64,000 nucleotides of DNA from Arthrobacter pascens (GTDB lineage Bacteria; Actinomycetota; Actinomycetes; Actinomycetales; Micrococcaceae): the NCBI RefSeq assembly GCF_017052465.1, contig NZ_JAFHKT010000143.1, forward strand, positions 62,001 through 126,000, given 5' to 3'. Both the position numbers and the translations under genes were made by a program. The notes under the pieces are model-generated. The model was not told the DNA's origin, ran no database searches, and saw only the letters and a program-made list of their open reading frames with translations. Shown piece after piece: positions 50,280 through 61,612 of the stretch. Numbering within the stretch: position 1 is the first letter of the stretch; every line of letters begins with the position of its first letter.

Positions 50280-50350
50280 GCCCGCGGAATCCCCCTTATT
50301 AAGCCCTGCCGCCTTGGGGGGGCTTGTGTGGGGGGATACCTTTAGGAATA

Positions 50351-50432
50351 GGGCCGAACCCCGTGTTCGGCCCGTGGACAATGATGTCCACATGGTGAGA
50401 TCGCGTTTCGCTTCGTTGACACGCATCTCACC
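50351..50432 (+). ncRNA. Structured 5' leader of ilvBNC: three consecutive hairpins
   Basis: Stem 1: GGGCCGAAC (50351-50359) with GTTCGGCCC (50365-50373). Stem 2: GTGGACA with TGTCCAC (50374-50391). Stem 3: GGTGAGAT-c-GCGT with ACGC-ATCTCACC (50394-50432), ending right before the ribosome site of the leader peptide. All are uninterrupted or nearly so. They may form a cis-regulatory RNA with the downstream attenuator. Confidence 0.6.
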
Positions 50433-50450
50433 AGAGGGAAAACTGAACGC

Positions 50451-50522
50451 ATGATCGCACTCGTTACCGTCGGCGCCGCTCTGGGTGTATCCGTCGTCCT
50501 TACCAAGCGCGTGGCTCCATAG
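50451..50522 (+). CDS. ilvB leader peptide (attenuation)
   Basis: ATG 50451 after AGAGGGAAAA encodes a 23-residue peptide in which 10 residues are Val, Leu or Ile (six Val, three Leu, one Ile). It ends at TAG 50520-50522. A rho-independent terminator follows within 30 bp and ilvB after 138 bp. This is the classical leader-peptide arrangement in which ribosome stalling at Val/Leu/Ile codons lets RNA polymerase pass the terminator. Actinobacterial ilvBNC operons (e.g. in corynebacteria) are known to be attenuated. Confidence 0.8.
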   Translation: MIALVTVGAALGVSVVLTKRVAP

Positions 50523-50549
50523 CCCGACTGGTAACGAACTGTCACGCGC

Positions 50550-50589
50550 AACCCCTCGAAGAGCCGCCAGGCTGAGGGGTTTTTTTATT
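50550..50589 (+). terminator. ilvB attenuator terminator
   Basis: AACCCCTC (50550-50557) pairs with GAGGGGTT (50574-50581), with an inner AGCC/GGCT, and is followed by TTTTTATTTT. It is the strongest intrinsic terminator in the window. Confidence 0.85.
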
Positions 50590-50659
50590 TTCCAGCGTGG
50601 CAGCTGTTTGAGCTTTCATGCAGCACCACCCAATCCAAGATCCACTAAGGAAGAGTCCG

Positions 50660-52567
50660 ATGAGCAAAGGATCGCCGATCAGCCCCTCGCTGATGGCTAC
50701 TAAGTCCGCTGGAGCCCCCAAGGCTCCGGAACGCGCCGACCGGACGGCTGAAACCGCCGTCGGCGCCGACACTGCTGCAACCGCCTCTCCTGTCCTTGGG
50801 CCGAACAACGTCGTACCCCCGACGGTGATGACCGGCTCAGAAGCAATTGTCCGTTCGCTCGAAGAACTCGGCGTCGACGACATTTTCGGTTTGCCCGGTG
50901 GCGCGATCCTGCCCACCTATGACCCCTTGATGGCCTCCAAAATGAACCACGTTCTGGTCCGTCACGAACAGGGAGCCGGCCACGCCGCGCAAGGCTACGC
51001 CATGGTCACCGGGCGGGTGGGCGTCTGCATCGCCACCTCAGGCCCCGGTGCCACCAACCTCGTCACCGCCATCATGGATGCGCACATGGATTCCGTTCCG
51101 CTCGTGGCCATCACCGGCCAGGTCTCCAGCGGAGTAATCGGCACCGACGCGTTCCAGGAAGCCGACATTGTGGGCATCACCATGCCCATCACCAAGCACT
51201 CGTTCCTGGTGACGGACCCCAACGACATTCCCCATGTCATGGCCGAGGCCTTCCACCTCGCCTCGACAGGGCGTCCGGGGCCGGTCCTTGTCGATGTCGC
51301 CAAAGACGCCCAGCAGGGCCAGATGACGTTCTCCTGGCCGCCGAAAATCGACCTGCCGGGCTACCGTCCGGTGGTCCGCGGCCACAACAAGCAGGTGCGT
51401 GAAGCCGCCAAGCTGATCGCGGCAGCCAGCAAGCCTGTGCTGTACGTCGGCGGAGGTGTCGTCAAGGCCCACGCTGCCGCTGAACTGCGTGAACTGGCGG
51501 AACTGACCGGCGCCCCCGTGGTGACCACGCTGATGGCCCGCGGCGTCTTCCCGGATTCGCACCCCCAGCACGTCGGCATGCCGGGTATGCACGGCACGGT
51601 CTCGGCCGTGACTGCCCTGCAGCAGTCGGACCTCCTGATCACCCTGGGCGCGCGCTTCGACGACCGGGTCACCGGCGTGCTGAAGACGTTTGCGCCGAAC
51701 GCCAAGGTGATCCACGCGGACATCGACCCTGCCGAGATTTCCAAGAACCGCACCGCCGATGTCCCGATCGTCGGCTCGGTGAAGGAAATCATTCCGGAAC
51801 TGACGGAAGCTGTCCGGACCCAGTTCGGCACATCGGGCACCCCGGACCTGGCCAGCTGGTGGGCGTTCCTGAACAACCTAAAGGAAACCTATCCGCTGGG
51901 ATGGACCGAGCCCGAGGACGGCCTCAGCGCACCCCAGCGCGTCATTGAGCGCATCGGTGCGCTGACGGGGCCCGAGGGCATCTACGTCGCGGGCGTCGGC
52001 CAGCACCAGATGTGGGCCGCGCAGTTCATCAAGTACGAGCGCCCGCACGCCTGGCTGAACTCCGGCGGCGCCGGCACCATGGGCTACGCGGTTCCCGCCG
52101 CCATGGGCGCCAAGGTGGGGGAGCCGGACCGGGTGGTCTGGGCCATCGACGGCGACGGCTGCTTCCAGATGACCAACCAGGAACTGGCCACGTGCGCCAT
52201 CAACAAGATTCCTATCAAGGTTGCTGTCATCAACAACTCCTCGCTGGGCATGGTGCGGCAGTGGCAGACGCTCTTCTACGAGGGCCGCTACTCCAACACG
52301 GACCTGAACACCGGCCACGAGACCATCCGGATCCCGGACTTCGTCAAACTCGGTGAAGCCTACGGATGCGCGTCTTTCCGGTGCGACCGTGACGAGGACA
52401 TCGACGCCACCATCCAGAAGGCACTGGAAATCAATGACCGGCCCGTGGTGATCGACTTCGTGGTCAGCCCTGACTCGATGGTGTGGCCGATGGTGCCCGC
52501 CGGGGTCAGCAACGACCAGATCCAGGTAGCCCGCAACATGACCCCGGAATGGGAAGAGGAGGACTGA
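50660..52567 (+). CDS. ilvB: Acetohydroxyacid synthase large subunit
   Basis: ATG 50660 follows AAGGAAG, giving 635 residues with a ~65-residue Ala-rich N-terminal extension. The ThDP-binding Glu is in [24 protein letters not shown] and the C-terminal [17 protein letters not shown] (ThDP/Mg motif) are complete. It makes acetolactate and aceto-hydroxybutyrate, first common step of Val/Leu/Ile synthesis. Works with the small subunit encoded next; controlled by the attenuator upstream. Confidence 0.96.
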   Translation: MSKGSPISPSLMATKSAGAPKAPERADRTAETAVGADTAATASPVLGPNNVVPPTVMTGSEAIVRSLEELGVDDIFGLPGGAILPTYDPLMASKMNHVLVRHEQGAGHAAQGYAMVTGRVGVCIATSGPGATNLVTAIMDAHMDSVPLVAITGQVSSGVIGTDAFQEADIVGITMPITKHSFLVTDPNDIPHVMAEAFHLASTGRPGPVLVDVAKDAQQGQMTFSWPPKIDLPGYRPVVRGHNKQVREAAKLIAAASKPVLYVGGGVVKAHAAAELRELAELTGAPVVTTLMARGVFPDSHPQHVGMPGMHGTVSAVTALQQSDLLITLGARFDDRVTGVLKTFAPNAKVIHADIDPAEISKNRTADVPIVGSVKEIIPELTEAVRTQFGTSGTPDLASWWAFLNNLKETYPLGWTEPEDGLSAPQRVIERIGALTGPEGIYVAGVGQHQMWAAQFIKYERPHAWLNSGGAGTMGYAVPAAMGAKVGEPDRVVWAIDGDGCFQMTNQELATCAINKIPIKVAVINNSSLGMVRQWQTLFYEGRYSNTDLNTGHETIRIPDFVKLGEAYGCASFRCDRDEDIDATIQKALEINDRPVVIDFVVSPDSMVWPMVPAGVSNDQIQVARNMTPEWEEED

Positions 52568-52569
52568 TC

Positions 52570-53082
52570 ATGAGCCGCCACACACTGTCCGTTCTGGTCG
52601 AAGACAAGCCCGGTGTGCTGACCCGCGTGGCCAGCCTTTTCGCCCGCCGCGCCTTCAACATCAATTCACTGGCCGTCGGCCCCACGGAAGTTCCGGGCAT
52701 GTCCCGGATGACCGTCGTCGTCGATGCAGACGGTGACCTGATCGAACAGGTCACCAAGCAGCTCAACAAACTGGTCAACGTGATTAAGATTGTTGAACTG
52801 ACTTCCGAATCTTCCGTACAGCGCGACCACATCCTGGTCAAGGTACGTGCGGATGCCGCAACTCGTCTGCAGGTGACCCAGGCTGCAGACCTGTTCCGCG
52901 CTTCAGTGGTTGACGTCTCCACAGACTCCGTGGTCATTGAAGCAACCGGCCACCCCGAAAAGCTCACGGCACTGCTGTCGGTGCTGGAGCCTTTCGGTAT
53001 CCGCGAAATTGTGCAGTCCGGCACCCTGGCCGTTGGACGGGGATCCCGCTCCATGAGTGACCGGGCGCTGCGCTCCGCTTAG
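52570..53082 (+). CDS. ilvN: Acetohydroxyacid synthase small (regulatory) subunit
   Basis: ATG 52570, two bases after the ilvB stop, gives 170 residues. The ACT domain (HTLSVLVEDKPGVLTRVASLFARRAFNINSLAVG) binds valine for feedback control; the C-terminal domain (FRASVVDVSTDSVVIEATGHPEKL) is typical. Confidence 0.95.
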   Translation: MSRHTLSVLVEDKPGVLTRVASLFARRAFNINSLAVGPTEVPGMSRMTVVVDADGDLIEQVTKQLNKLVNVIKIVELTSESSVQRDHILVKVRADAATRLQVTQAADLFRASVVDVSTDSVVIEATGHPEKLTALLSVLEPFGIREIVQSGTLAVGRGSRSMSDRALRSA

Positions 53083-53113
53083 GCAATGCCCAAGCGGCAC
53101 GCTTCGCCTGTAA

Positions 53114-54190
<1,077 letters not shown>

Positions 54191-54226
54191 AGCTGCACGC
54201 CTGGCGCCATACAGAGCGCAACAGTG

Positions 54227-54266
54227 AGGCCGGGTTCACACTTAACAATGTGAGCCCGGCCTTTCC
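54227..54266 (+). terminator. Terminator of the ilvBNC operon
   Basis: AGGCCGGGTTCACA (54227-54240) pairs with TGTGAGCCCGGCCT (54249-54262), one G-T, 8-nt loop, followed by TTTCC. Confidence 0.8.
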
Positions 54267-54316
54267 GTCAGCCTAGACTTGATTTATCCCCAGGACTGCT
54301 ATGCAGAGGATCAGCC

Positions 54317-55906
54317 GTGTCAAAACCCGTAGTACTGCTCGCCGAAGAACTTTCGCCCGCCACCATCGAGGCCCTTGGCCCGGACTTTGAGATCCGCCAG
54401 ACCGACGGCGCCGATCGTTCCCAGTTGCTCTCTGCCATCGAGGACGTTGACGCCATTCTGGTCCGTTCCGCCACCAAGGTGGACGCTGAGGCCATTGCCG
54501 CCGCCAAGAACCTGAAGGTCATCGCCCGTGCCGGCGTCGGCCTCGACAACGTCGACATCAAGGCCGCCACGCAGGCCGGCGTCATGGTGGTGAACGCCCC
54601 GACGTCCAACATCGTCTCCGCCGCCGAGCTCACAGTCGGCCACATCCTGAGCCTTGCCCGTCACATTCCGCAGGCCAGTGCCGCCCTGAAGGACGGCGAA
54701 TGGAAGCGCTCCAAGTACACCGGCATCGAACTCTTTGAAAAGAAGATCGGCATCATCGGCCTGGGCCGCATCGGCGCCCTGGTCGCGGCCCGCCTCCAGG
54801 GCTTTGACACGGAAATCCTCGCCTACGACCCCTACATCACCTCCGCCCGCGCCGCCCAGCTCGGCGTGAAGCTGGTGACCCTCGACGAGCTGCTTGCACA
54901 GTCGGACTTCGTTACCATTCACATGCCCAAGACCCCTGAGACGGTCGGCATGCTCGGCGCGGATGCCTTCACCAAGATGAAGTCCACCGCCTATGTCATC
55001 AACGTCGCCCGCGGCGGGCTGGTGGACGAGGAAGCCCTCTACACGGCACTGCAGGACGGTCAGATCGCCGGTGCGGCTGTGGACGTCTTCGTCCAGGAGC
55101 CCAGCACCGACCTGCCGTTCTTCAAGCTGGACAACGTGGTGGTCACCCCGCACCTGGGCGCCTCCACCGACGAAGCCCAGGAAAAAGCCGGTGTTTCCGT
55201 GGCGAAGTCCGTCCGCCTGGCACTCGCCGGTGAGCTCGTGCCGGACGCCGTGAACGTCGCCGGCGGCGTAATCGCCCCCGACGTCCGCCCGGGCATCCCG
55301 CTGATCGAGAAGCTGGGCCGCATCTTCACGGCGCTGACGCACGACTCGCTGACCCAGATCGACGTCGAGGTTGCCGGTGAGATCGCTTCCCTGGACGTCA
55401 AGGTCCTGGAACTCGCGGCGCTGAAGGGCATTTTCGCCGACGTCGTCACCGAGCAGGTGTCCTACGTCAACGCCCCCGTCATCGCCGAACAGCGCGGCAT
55501 CAACACCCGCCTCATCACCACCCCGGATGCCGAGGACTACCGCAACGTCCTGACCCTCCGCGGCGCCCTGAGCGACGGCAGCCAGATCTCCGTCGCCGGA
55601 ACCCTGACCGGCCCCAAGCAGGTGCAGAAGCTCGTCGGCGTCAACGGCTACGACGTCGAAATCCCCATCAGCGAACACCTCGTGGTGGTTTCCTATGCGG
55701 ACCGGCCCGGTGTCATCGGCACCATCGGCCACATCCTGGGCATGAACAACATCAACATCGGCGGCATGCAGGTGGCCCGGAACGCAGAAGGCGGCCAGGT
55801 CCTGGCGCTGCTGACCATCGACAGCTCCGTCCCGCAGCAGGTGCTGGATGCCATCAAGGCCGGCATCGGTGCCGAGATGGTGCGTGAAGTGGATCTCGAA
55901 GACTAG
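54317..55906 (+). CDS. serA: D-3-phosphoglycerate dehydrogenase
   Basis: 529 residues from GTG 54317: the long actinobacterial SerA with an inserted ASB domain before the C-terminal ACT domain. NAD motif IGIIGLGRIGALVAARLQGF; catalytic Arg, Glu and His in NVARGGLVDEEAL, DVFVQEPS and TPHLGASTDEAQEKAG; ACT domain HLVVVSYADRPGVIGTIGHILGMNNINIGG, likely serine-feedback. First step of serine synthesis. Own transcription unit after the ilvC terminator. Confidence 0.96.
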   Translation: MSKPVVLLAEELSPATIEALGPDFEIRQTDGADRSQLLSAIEDVDAILVRSATKVDAEAIAAAKNLKVIARAGVGLDNVDIKAATQAGVMVVNAPTSNIVSAAELTVGHILSLARHIPQASAALKDGEWKRSKYTGIELFEKKIGIIGLGRIGALVAARLQGFDTEILAYDPYITSARAAQLGVKLVTLDELLAQSDFVTIHMPKTPETVGMLGADAFTKMKSTAYVINVARGGLVDEEALYTALQDGQIAGAAVDVFVQEPSTDLPFFKLDNVVVTPHLGASTDEAQEKAGVSVAKSVRLALAGELVPDAVNVAGGVIAPDVRPGIPLIEKLGRIFTALTHDSLTQIDVEVAGEIASLDVKVLELAALKGIFADVVTEQVSYVNAPVIAEQRGINTRLITTPDAEDYRNVLTLRGALSDGSQISVAGTLTGPKQVQKLVGVNGYDVEIPISEHLVVVSYADRPGVIGTIGHILGMNNINIGGMQVARNAEGGQVLALLTIDSSVPQQVLDAIKAGIGAEMVREVDLED

Positions 55907-55917
55907 GAAGATGAACA

Positions 55918-55950
55918 CAGGGTGAACTCCACGCCGCGCAGTTCACCCTG
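55918..55950 (+). terminator. Hairpin after serA
   Basis: CAGGGTGAACT and AGTTCACCCTG, 11-bp perfect stem with an 11-nt loop, 12 bp after the stop. No T-run, so moderate support. Confidence 0.5.
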
Positions 55951-56108
55951 CCGAGTATGATTGGCCGGTCTGCGTACAATGGCTAGGTCCGAATTAAGGA
56001 TCTTGCCGGCAGGCCGGCCAATACTTTTTGTACGCCCGCAAGGGACAAACCTTCACCTCCAGCGGTGATGAGGCGTGCGCACGCCATCCAGGTTTTTCAG
56101 GGAGCCCA

Positions 56109-58904
56109 ATGAATGCCGTCCAGAGGTTCATCAGAAGCAAAGTGCTGCTGCTGACCGCTGCCATTTTGATCGCCGCCATGTGTCTGTCCGTCCTGGTTCA
56201 AACCCAGTCGCAGGCAGCGCTGAACCGGACCGTGGACGAAAACTCGCGGGGGCTCTACGACATCCTGGTCCAGGCCAAGGCTGGTTCCGGTGGGGCACTG
56301 ATGCAGCCGGAGATCGCCACGGGCCAGGGCGGCATCAGCTTCGACCAGCTGCAGGGCATCCGGGACCTTCAGGGTACCTCCGTTGCGGCACCGATCAGCC
56401 TGGTTTCCCGCGTCACTCAGAACCTCGAGGCCCCGCGGCTTGAGGCGATGGACTACCTGGGCTTCAACTCCGGACTTGTTGGCACGGCCACGGCCGGAGA
56501 CCCGAGCGCAACCGATCCCGGCAAATGGCCTGCGGCAGAGTCGGTGCTGGACGAGACCCCCAAGAAGTACCGCCTGACGGCCAGCGCCACGAGTTCGGAC
56601 GGCTCGTCCGAGCAGACGCTCTTCAAGTCCTCGGCCGAGGGAACCCTCGGCAAGGGCCGCCTCGTTGAAGAACAGACGGACGGCGGCACGAGCGTCCGGA
56701 TCGCTGGACCTGCGGGGGAGACGGGCATCAAGTTCCCGGCACCTGCCGGCGGCTCGGAGCACAACCTTTTTAACCTCACCGTTGCGCTGCCCATGGCGCC
56801 GGAAGTGACAGAATCCGTGGTCGCCGTCGACCCCGTTGCCGAGCGCGCGCTGCTCGGAACCGCAGGAGACTTCCTGGCCCCCCTGGAGAAGGCGCCGCCC
56901 GCCGACGCCCGAAACGCCGCTGCAGTGGGACAGCACTTTGAGAGCCTCTTCACCAGCGGCATCAGCATGAAGGAACTGGAGGAGGGGCCGGACTTCCTCG
57001 GCGTCAAGCTCAAATACTGGGCCCCGCTCATGACCCAGTACCAGCAGGCAAAGATCAGCGGCCAACTGACCGAGGATTCGCAGGCGATTCCGCTGATCGT
57101 CCGTTCGGGCACATCCCTTGACCTGAAGTACTCCGTGAAGATCGAGGAAATCGACGACGCCGGAAATGTGGTCAAGGACGTCGGAACCGTTGACCGCTCC
57201 CTGGGCAAGGATTACCTGCCGTTCGTCTCGAAGTCGCCCTTCGCCCTCTCCTGGCCCGGATCCACGGACCACTCCAAGCTGCTGGGCAACCCGGCAAGCT
57301 TCGGGCGCGGCCTTTACACCCCTGCCACGTGGAGCACCAACTTCGCCTCCGCGCCCAAGTACGCAGACGGCTCCACGGCGGCCAACGGCGCCGTGGACAA
57401 GACCGCCACGGCAGGCGAGTGGGTGACCGTCAACCGCCTTCCGGAAAAGACGGCCGCCGGCGAGCCTGTAGACCAGACCCAGCGCAATCCCGTCGATGAG
57501 CGCTCCTACCGGGAAAACCTCGACACGGGGGAGAAGCTCGCCTCTCCGCTTGCCATGGTCTACGGAACGTTCGACCCCGCCGCCGTCCAGGAAGCCGCCG
57601 GGGATGTCAACAGGCTGCCGCTGGGAGGCTACGACCCCACCCCGCTGACCCTCACCAAGGATGCCCAGGGCAAGGACGTCCAGGACACGACACTGAAGCC
57701 TTCCCTCAGTGCCACCGGGCTGGCCAGCCAGTCGGCCGGCGCCATCACGGACTACTACGGCCTCGCGGCCGCCCGCGGCTACGAGAAGAACGCCTCGGTC
57801 ATCGACGCAGTGCGTGTGCGCGCCGCCACGCCCGGAAGCTGGAAGCAGGTCCAGCCGGACGTTGAGAAGCTGGCCAACGAGATCCGCGACATGGGCCTGG
57901 AAGCCACCATCGTGGCAGGCTCCGCCCGCGAGGACGCCAACATCTTCGTCCCCGGCTACTCAAAGGACGGCGCAGGCAAGGAATCGGCACTGGGCACCGT
58001 CCAGCAGTCATGGGTCAGGCAGGACGCGGCCGACGCCGTGAGCGGCTCGCTGACGGCCACCAACATCACGCTGCTCTTCCTGACTCTCTGCGGCGCAGCG
58101 CTGCTGACCGGGGCATCCACCGTGAGCTACGTCCGCCAGCGGCGCCGCGAGGCCGGCACGCTGCGCGCCATGGGCTGGACCCAGCGGAGGATCCGCTCGT
58201 GGGTCCTGGAGGAATTCGCCGTGGGCGCCGGGCTGCTGGCATTGGCGGGCATCATCCTGAGCCTGCTGAGCTGGAACCTCGCCACGGTGATTGTTTCGGC
58301 ATCCGTACTGGTGCTGTACGCCGCAGCGGCGTTCTTCGCCGCGCAGCAGTTGCGGCACCGCGAGGAGATCGACCAGGAACCGCAGCACGACGAGCGGCTC
58401 ATCGCCGTTGACTCGCCCCTCACGTTCGCCAACCGGCAGCTGACCACCAACCGCTTCAATGCCATCTCGCTCGCGGTGGCGGTCGGCGTGTTCGGCGCGG
58501 CAGTCGGCGGCCTGATTGCCCTGCTGATTGACATCCCGCGCGCCGCGGGCGCCAGCGCACTGAGCGGCATGGCCGCTGCCAGCGTCGCCCTGCCGAGCAT
58601 CATCCTGGGGCTCGCCGGCGTTGCGGTCGGACTGCTGTTGACCCTCGTCACCGGGCGTTTCGAGCTGCAGGCCAAACGCCAGTACCTCGGCACGCTTGAG
58701 GCGATGGGCTGGAACCCCGACATGCTTGGACAGGTCCGGTTCTTCGAGAACGTCCTGGTGGGTGCCGTGGCTGTGCCGCTCGGCGTCCTGGGCGCCCTCG
58801 GCGTCGGACTGCTCCTCGCTCCCTATGCCGCGCTCTGGGCCGCCGTGGCCGGGCTCGTGGCCGTACTTTGCTGGATTCCGATTGCAACGAAAGTAGTCCA
58901 ATGA
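56109..58904 (+). CDS. FtsX/MacB-like ABC permease with very large extracellular domain
   Basis: ATG 56109 follows CAGGGAG, giving 931 residues. One N-terminal helix (VLLLTAAILIAAMCLSVLV) is followed by ~620 extracellular residues, then helices near 665-690, 730-775, 800-830 and 845-930. FtsX-type loops LRAMGWTQRRIRSWVLEEF and LEAMGWNPDMLGQVRFFE are duplicated, as in two-repeat FtsX permeases. It overlaps the ATPase gene by ATGA. Such systems export lipoproteins or peptides or signal across the envelope; the cargo is unknown. Confidence 0.85.
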   Translation: MNAVQRFIRSKVLLLTAAILIAAMCLSVLVQTQSQAALNRTVDENSRGLYDILVQAKAGSGGALMQPEIATGQGGISFDQLQGIRDLQGTSVAAPISLVSRVTQNLEAPRLEAMDYLGFNSGLVGTATAGDPSATDPGKWPAAESVLDETPKKYRLTASATSSDGSSEQTLFKSSAEGTLGKGRLVEEQTDGGTSVRIAGPAGETGIKFPAPAGGSEHNLFNLTVALPMAPEVTESVVAVDPVAERALLGTAGDFLAPLEKAPPADARNAAAVGQHFESLFTSGISMKELEEGPDFLGVKLKYWAPLMTQYQQAKISGQLTEDSQAIPLIVRSGTSLDLKYSVKIEEIDDAGNVVKDVGTVDRSLGKDYLPFVSKSPFALSWPGSTDHSKLLGNPASFGRGLYTPATWSTNFASAPKYADGSTAANGAVDKTATAGEWVTVNRLPEKTAAGEPVDQTQRNPVDERSYRENLDTGEKLASPLAMVYGTFDPAAVQEAAGDVNRLPLGGYDPTPLTLTKDAQGKDVQDTTLKPSLSATGLASQSAGAITDYYGLAAARGYEKNASVIDAVRVRAATPGSWKQVQPDVEKLANEIRDMGLEATIVAGSAREDANIFVPGYSKDGAGKESALGTVQQSWVRQDAADAVSGSLTATNITLLFLTLCGAALLTGASTVSYVRQRRREAGTLRAMGWTQRRIRSWVLEEFAVGAGLLALAGIILSLLSWNLATVIVSASVLVLYAAAAFFAAQQLRHREEIDQEPQHDERLIAVDSPLTFANRQLTTNRFNAISLAVAVGVFGAAVGGLIALLIDIPRAAGASALSGMAAASVALPSIILGLAGVAVGLLLTLVTGRFELQAKRQYLGTLEAMGWNPDMLGQVRFFENVLVGAVAVPLGVLGALGVGLLLAPYAALWAAVAGLVAVLCWIPIATKVVQ

Positions 58905-59656
58905 CCAACGACCTTAACCTTCGCCGGGCGCGCGGGAACGACGACGGCGAAGGCTCGCTCCAGACGCGCGCCAACACCCTCGTCAAGGCCGCCGATCACG
59001 GTACACCGCTTGAGCTGAACAACATCACCATCCGCTACGGCGGCGGCAAGGGCGGAGCCGACGCCGTCAGCGTGGTGGAGGGATTCGACCTGACGCTGCA
59101 CGCCGGTGAGATGCACTGCGTCGCCGGCCGCAGCGGCTCCGGCAAGACCAGCATCCTGACAGTGGGAGCGGGCCTCACGCTGCCGACGTCGGGCCGGGTG
59201 CTGTGGGAGGGTGAGTCGCTCGAAAGCATGGGCGACGACGAGATCGCCGACCGCCGCCGCGCCCTCATCGGCTACGTTGACCAGGGCGGAGCGCTGATTG
59301 ACGGCATGAGCGCCCTCGAGAACGTCCTGCTGCCTGCTGTTCCCGACGGCGAAGTGGACCAGCGCCGGGACATGGCCAAGGACCTGCTGGACCTGGTGGG
59401 ACTGGGCCGCAGGATGCGGCACCGCCCGGCCCAGCTGTCCGGCGGTGAGCGCCAGCGCGTCGCCATTGCCCGCGCCCTCATTCTGGGAACGCGCGTGCTC
59501 GTGGTCGATGAGCCCACGGCCAGCCTGGACCGGGCCTCCGCCAACCGCATCATCAGCATCCTGAAGGACACGACATCCGACGGCATTGCCGTCCTTGTTG
59601 CTTCACATGATCACGAACTGGTCCGGCTCAGCGATACGCTGACCGAACTGATCTAG
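58901..59656 (+). CDS. ABC transporter ATPase, partner of the FtsX-like permease
   Basis: ATG 58901 overlaps the permease stop; 251 residues. Walker [10 protein letters not shown] (near residue 80), Q-loop YVDQGGAL, signature [15 protein letters not shown], Walker [13 protein letters not shown] and switch His SHDHEL are all present: LolD/MacB type. An Asn/Arg-rich N-terminus of ~30 residues precedes the fold. Confidence 0.92.
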   Translation: MTNDLNLRRARGNDDGEGSLQTRANTLVKAADHGTPLELNNITIRYGGGKGGADAVSVVEGFDLTLHAGEMHCVAGRSGSGKTSILTVGAGLTLPTSGRVLWEGESLESMGDDEIADRRRALIGYVDQGGALIDGMSALENVLLPAVPDGEVDQRRDMAKDLLDLVGLGRRMRHRPAQLSGGERQRVAIARALILGTRVLVVDEPTASLDRASANRIISILKDTTSDGIAVLVASHDHELVRLSDTLTELI

Positions 59657-59691
59657 ATCCATCCCTCCGCACCAAAGGTAACCCTCCGCCC

Positions 59692-61251
59692 GTGACTTCC
59701 CCAGACAAGAGCCCGTTCTACATCACGACGGCCATCACGTACCCCAACGGTGTGCCGCACATCGGCCATGCCTACGAATACATTGCCACCGACGCAATGG
59801 CCCGCTTCAAGCGGCTCGACGGCTACGACGTGATGTTCCTGACCGGCACTGACGAGCACGGGCTGAAGATCGCCCAGGCCGCGGAGAAGGAAGGCCTCGC
59901 GCCCAAGGAGCTCGTGGACCGGAACGCGGAAATCTACAAGGCTGCGCACGCGGCCCTGGGCATCTCCTATGACCGGTTCATCCGCACGACGGACGCCGAC
60001 CACTATGCGGCCTCACAGGCCATCTGGAAGAAGATGGAAGCCAACGGGGACATCTACCTGTCCAAGTACGAGGGCTGGTACTCCGTGCGCGACGAGGCCT
60101 ACTACGGTGAGGACGACACCGTGGTCAAGGAGGACGGCGCCCGGTACACCAAGGAGACCGACACCCCGGTGACCTGGACGGCCGAGGAAAGCTACTTCTT
60201 CCGCCTGTCCAACTACCAGGACAAGCTGCTGGCGCTGTACGAGGCGCAGCCGGAATTCGGTGCCCCGCAATACCGTTTCAACGAGGTCATCAGCTTTGTG
60301 AAGCGCGGTCTGGAGGACCTGTCCATCAGCCGCACCACCTTCGACTGGGGCGTTCCCGTGCCGGGCAACGACAAGCACGTCATGTACGTCTGGGTCGACG
60401 CCCTGACGAACTACCTGACGGGCGCCGGCTACCCGGACGTTGAATCGGAGCCCTTCAGGAAGTACTGGCCCGCGGACGTCCACGTCATCGGCAAGGACAT
60501 CTCGCGCTTCCATGCCATCTACTGGCCCGCCTTCCTGATGAGCGCCGGCCTGGAGCTGCCGAAGCGCATCATGATCCACGGCTTCCTCAACAACAACGGC
60601 GTCAAGATGTCCAAGTCCCTGGGCAACGTTGTGGCCCCCGAGGACTTCGTGGCCCAGTACGGCCTGGACCAGGTCCGCTTCTTCTTCCTCCGCGAGGTCC
60701 CCTTCGGCGCTGACGGCAGCTACAACCACGAGGCGATCGTGGGGAGGATGAACTCCGATCTGGCGAACAACTTCGGCAACCTCGCGCAGCGGTCGCTGTC
60801 CATGGTGGCGAAGAACTGCGAGGGGCAGGTTCCGGTGCCCGGCGCATTTACCGCTGGGGACCAGGCCATCCTTGCCCAGGCCAACGCCCTGCTGGACCAG
60901 AGTCGTGCCGCCTTCGACAAGCAGGAATTCAGCCGCGCCCTCGAAGCCATCTGGGGCGTCCTGGGCGACACCAATGCTTACTTCGCCGAGCAGGCCCCGT
61001 GGGTGCTGCGGAAGACCGACGTCGAACGCATGCAGACGGTACTCTACGTAACGCTCGAGGTGCTGCGCGTCGTGGCAATCCTGGCGCAGCCGGTCATGCC
61101 GGGCGCCATGGCCACGCTGCTCGGCGCATTGGGTCAGCCGGAAGGCGACGCACGGCAGTTCACTGCGATCCCGGTGCCGATTGTGCCCGGAACCAGCCTC
61201 CCCGCACCGGTTCCGGTCTTCCCGAAGTACGAGGAACCGGCTGAGGCCTGA
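59692..61251 (+). CDS. metG: Methionyl-tRNA synthetase
   Basis: 519 residues from GTG 59692. HIGH motif in [19 protein letters not shown] in [15 protein letters not shown], and [10 protein letters not shown]. No four-cysteine zinc knuckle is seen in the insertion, and no C-terminal tRNA-binding domain: the short zinc-free form common in actinobacteria. Stand-alone gene with its own terminator. Confidence 0.95.
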   Translation: MTSPDKSPFYITTAITYPNGVPHIGHAYEYIATDAMARFKRLDGYDVMFLTGTDEHGLKIAQAAEKEGLAPKELVDRNAEIYKAAHAALGISYDRFIRTTDADHYAASQAIWKKMEANGDIYLSKYEGWYSVRDEAYYGEDDTVVKEDGARYTKETDTPVTWTAEESYFFRLSNYQDKLLALYEAQPEFGAPQYRFNEVISFVKRGLEDLSISRTTFDWGVPVPGNDKHVMYVWVDALTNYLTGAGYPDVESEPFRKYWPADVHVIGKDISRFHAIYWPAFLMSAGLELPKRIMIHGFLNNNGVKMSKSLGNVVAPEDFVAQYGLDQVRFFFLREVPFGADGSYNHEAIVGRMNSDLANNFGNLAQRSLSMVAKNCEGQVPVPGAFTAGDQAILAQANALLDQSRAAFDKQEFSRALEAIWGVLGDTNAYFAEQAPWVLRKTDVERMQTVLYVTLEVLRVVAILAQPVMPGAMATLLGALGQPEGDARQFTAIPVPIVPGTSLPAPVPVFPKYEEPAEA

Positions 61252-61612
61252 GCCTGATTCTCTCCCGGCGGCGGCCGCTGCCGGCGGACCCCCGTGCCCC
61301 TGTTACGACCAGGGCGCGGGGGTTCTTTTCGTTGTACCCATACCCGCGCCGCCTGTATCCAAGTGGTGACAGGTACAAACGGGTCCCACAGCGGACGGCA
61401 CCAAGTAGAAGGCCCCCGAATAAGGCGTAGTGACTACTCGGGACTGCCGTGGAACCGCATCCTACCCTGAGATTGCAAGCAGACTGACGACGCTTTGGGA
61501 GTATCCATCAACTTCTAGTCCACCGTTTGAGCTTCAGACAGGTGGCTCGTGTGAGACGGAAATGCCGCGAACGGTCCGGTCAGTTTGATCCAGCGGTATG
61601 GAGGGACACGAA
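61252..61612. other. 361-bp intergenic region between metG and the surface protein gene
   Basis: Contains the metG terminator (61288-61327) and, in the remaining leader of the surface protein, the 11-bp palindrome GTAGTGACTAC (61427-61437) inside a longer fold CCCGA...TCGGG (61415-61441). No coding frame is convincing. The terminator, palindrome and strong ribosome site (GGAGGG at 61600-61605) account for what I see. Confidence 0.5.
61288..61327 (+). terminator. Terminator of metG
   Basis: ACCCCCGTGCCCCTG pairs with CAGGGCGCGGGGGT (one mismatch, one bulge), 7-nt loop, followed by TCTTTTC. Confidence 0.7.

Noticed and set aside
54320..55918. 532-codon minus-strand frame opposite serA
   Set aside because: Shadow of serA with Asp/Gly/His-heavy composition; no ribosome site.
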